A stretch of DNA of 32,950 nt from an uncultured bacterium. Its GTDB lineage: Bacteria; Verrucomicrobiota; Kiritimatiellia; RFP12; UBA1067. The translations under genes were made by a program, and so were the position numbers. Shown piece by piece: positions 32,337-32,950 of the stretch (position 1 is the first letter of the stretch; each line of letters starts with the position of its first letter). The notes under the pieces are model-generated. The model searched no databases. It had not been told where the DNA came from and saw only the letters and a program-made list of their open reading frames with translations. The stretch covers positions 1 to 32,950 of the forward strand of contig CACYCL010000144.1 of NCBI GenBank assembly GCA_902772905.1, in the 5' to 3' direction.

Positions 32337-32950
32337 CAGGCCTTGTCGTCGAGCTCGGCCATGGCGGCCTTGCGCGAGAGCTTGATGCGCCCGCGCTCAT
32401 CGACATCGAGGCACTTCACTTTGATGATGTCGCCTACCTTGCAGACGCCGTCCATCGACTTCAGGAATTTGTCGGAGAACTCTGAGATGTGGCAGAGGCC
32501 GTCCATGCCCGGCAGAATCTCGACGAATGCGCCGAAGTCCTTGATTCCGGTGACCTTGCCCTCGTATATCTTGCCTGGTTCTGCTACGGCGCAGACGGCT
32601 CCGACCTCGCGCATGGCGGACTCCATCGATTCCTTCGACGTGGCGAAGATCGAGACCTTGCCGTCGTCGTCAATGTCGATCTGCGCACCAGTCTTCTCGA
32701 CGATTGCGCGTATGTTGGAGCCGCCGGGGCCGATGAGAGCGCCGATCTTGTCGACGGGGATATGCATCTCCTCGATCCGCGGCGCGTACTTGTTGAGCTC
32801 TGCGCGCGGGGCGGGGATGACGGTCTCCATGAAGTCGATGATCTTGAGGCGGGCGTCGTGGGCGGCCTTGACCGCTCCCTCGACGAGGTCCCATGTCAGA
32901 CCGCGGAGCTTGAGGTCGACCTGGAAGCCGGTGATGCCCTTGCGGGTTCC
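32336..32950 (-). CDS. pnp: Polyribonucleotide nucleotidyltransferase, C-terminal part (partial)
   Basis: The last 204 residues; the gene enters from the right edge. It begins GTRKGITGFQVDLKLRGL, the end of the second RNase PH-like domain, with the PNPase helix AAHDARLKIIDFM. The KH domain has IGPGGSNIRAIVEKTGAQIDI, and the S1 domain EPGKIYEGKVTGIKDFGAFVEILPGMDGLCHISE. It degrades RNA 3' to 5' with phosphate. No C-terminal tail for RNase E or other partners follows S1 beyond RKAAMAELDDKA. The hairpin at its stop is described separately. Confidence 0.95.
   Translation of the reverse strand, partial: GTRKGITGFQVDLKLRGLTWDLVEGAVKAAHDARLKIIDFMETVIPAPRAELNKYAPRIEEMHIPVDKIGALIGPGGSNIRAIVEKTGAQIDIDDDGKVSIFATSKESMESAMREVGAVCAVAEPGKIYEGKVTGIKDFGAFVEILPGMDGLCHISEFSDKFLKSMDGVCKVGDIIKVKCLDVDERGRIKLSRKAAMAELDDKA

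Overview
The window reads as chromosomal DNA of a Gram-negative-type bacterium with GC-rich coding sequence. Diderm traits are an LptF/LptG-type permease, an outer-membrane beta-barrel protein and diaminopimelate-pathway genes (asd, lysA). A eukaryote-like (type 2) IleRS, the Tad/Flp-like pseudopilins and the style of rpoZ and lysA would fit the PVC superphylum (Kiritimatiellota, Verrucomicrobiota or Lentisphaerota). That placement is inference from protein style and no database was searched. Most transcription units start at an extended -10 box (TGnTATAAT).

Layout. 1-181: end of an unidentified gene. 306-1785: hipBA toxin-antitoxin operon with a palindromic operator on its -10. 1857-4525: pyrD, an LptF/G permease and an unknown secreted protein. 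4522-7049: five consecutive genes for short class III (Flp/TadE/TadG-like) pseudopilins. 7141-12606: asd, ileS (type 2), lysA. 12640-15180 (minus): SWIM-SNF2 helicase. 15395-17643: ribosomal/ssb operon rplY-rpsF-ssb-rpsR-rplI, closed by a strong terminator. 17731-18345 (minus): metallo-beta-lactamase-fold hydrolase, divergent from nagA (18438-19598). Then tRNA-Ser(GCU), argG, grpE-dnaJ, tRNA-Leu(UAG), a NAD synthetase without its glutaminase domain, a beta-barrel protein, pyrC, purine nucleoside phosphorylase, a XerC/D recombinase, queA with a 10-codon leader ORF, a two-PAS protein and an RluA-type pseudouridine synthase. On the minus strand at the right edge: pnp (partial), rpoZ, smpB.

Most notable observation: the rplY (ribosomal protein L25) leader contains a 38-nt hairpin (15335-15372) with a symmetric 7/7 internal loop. 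One strand is GAGAGTA, identical to the 3' strand of loop E of 5S rRNA, the site L25 binds. The other strand, GAGTGTA, matches the 5' strand of E. coli loop E (GATGGTA) at 5 of 7 positions. This looks like 5S rRNA mimicry for autogenous control of an L25-led operon.

Second, pyrD, the LptF/G gene, asd, nadE, the MBL hydrolase and the queA leader ORF all have a start codon 6-8 nt after the -10 hexamer. Their mRNAs should therefore be leaderless, whereas rplY, nagA, argG and the helicase have leaders with Shine-Dalgarno sequences. The genes are otherwise mainly housekeeping (pyrimidine and purine metabolism, lysine/DAP and arginine synthesis, translation, RNA modification, protein folding, RNA decay). 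No CRISPR array, insertion sequence or prophage was seen, and no gene-free stretch exceeds 300 bases.
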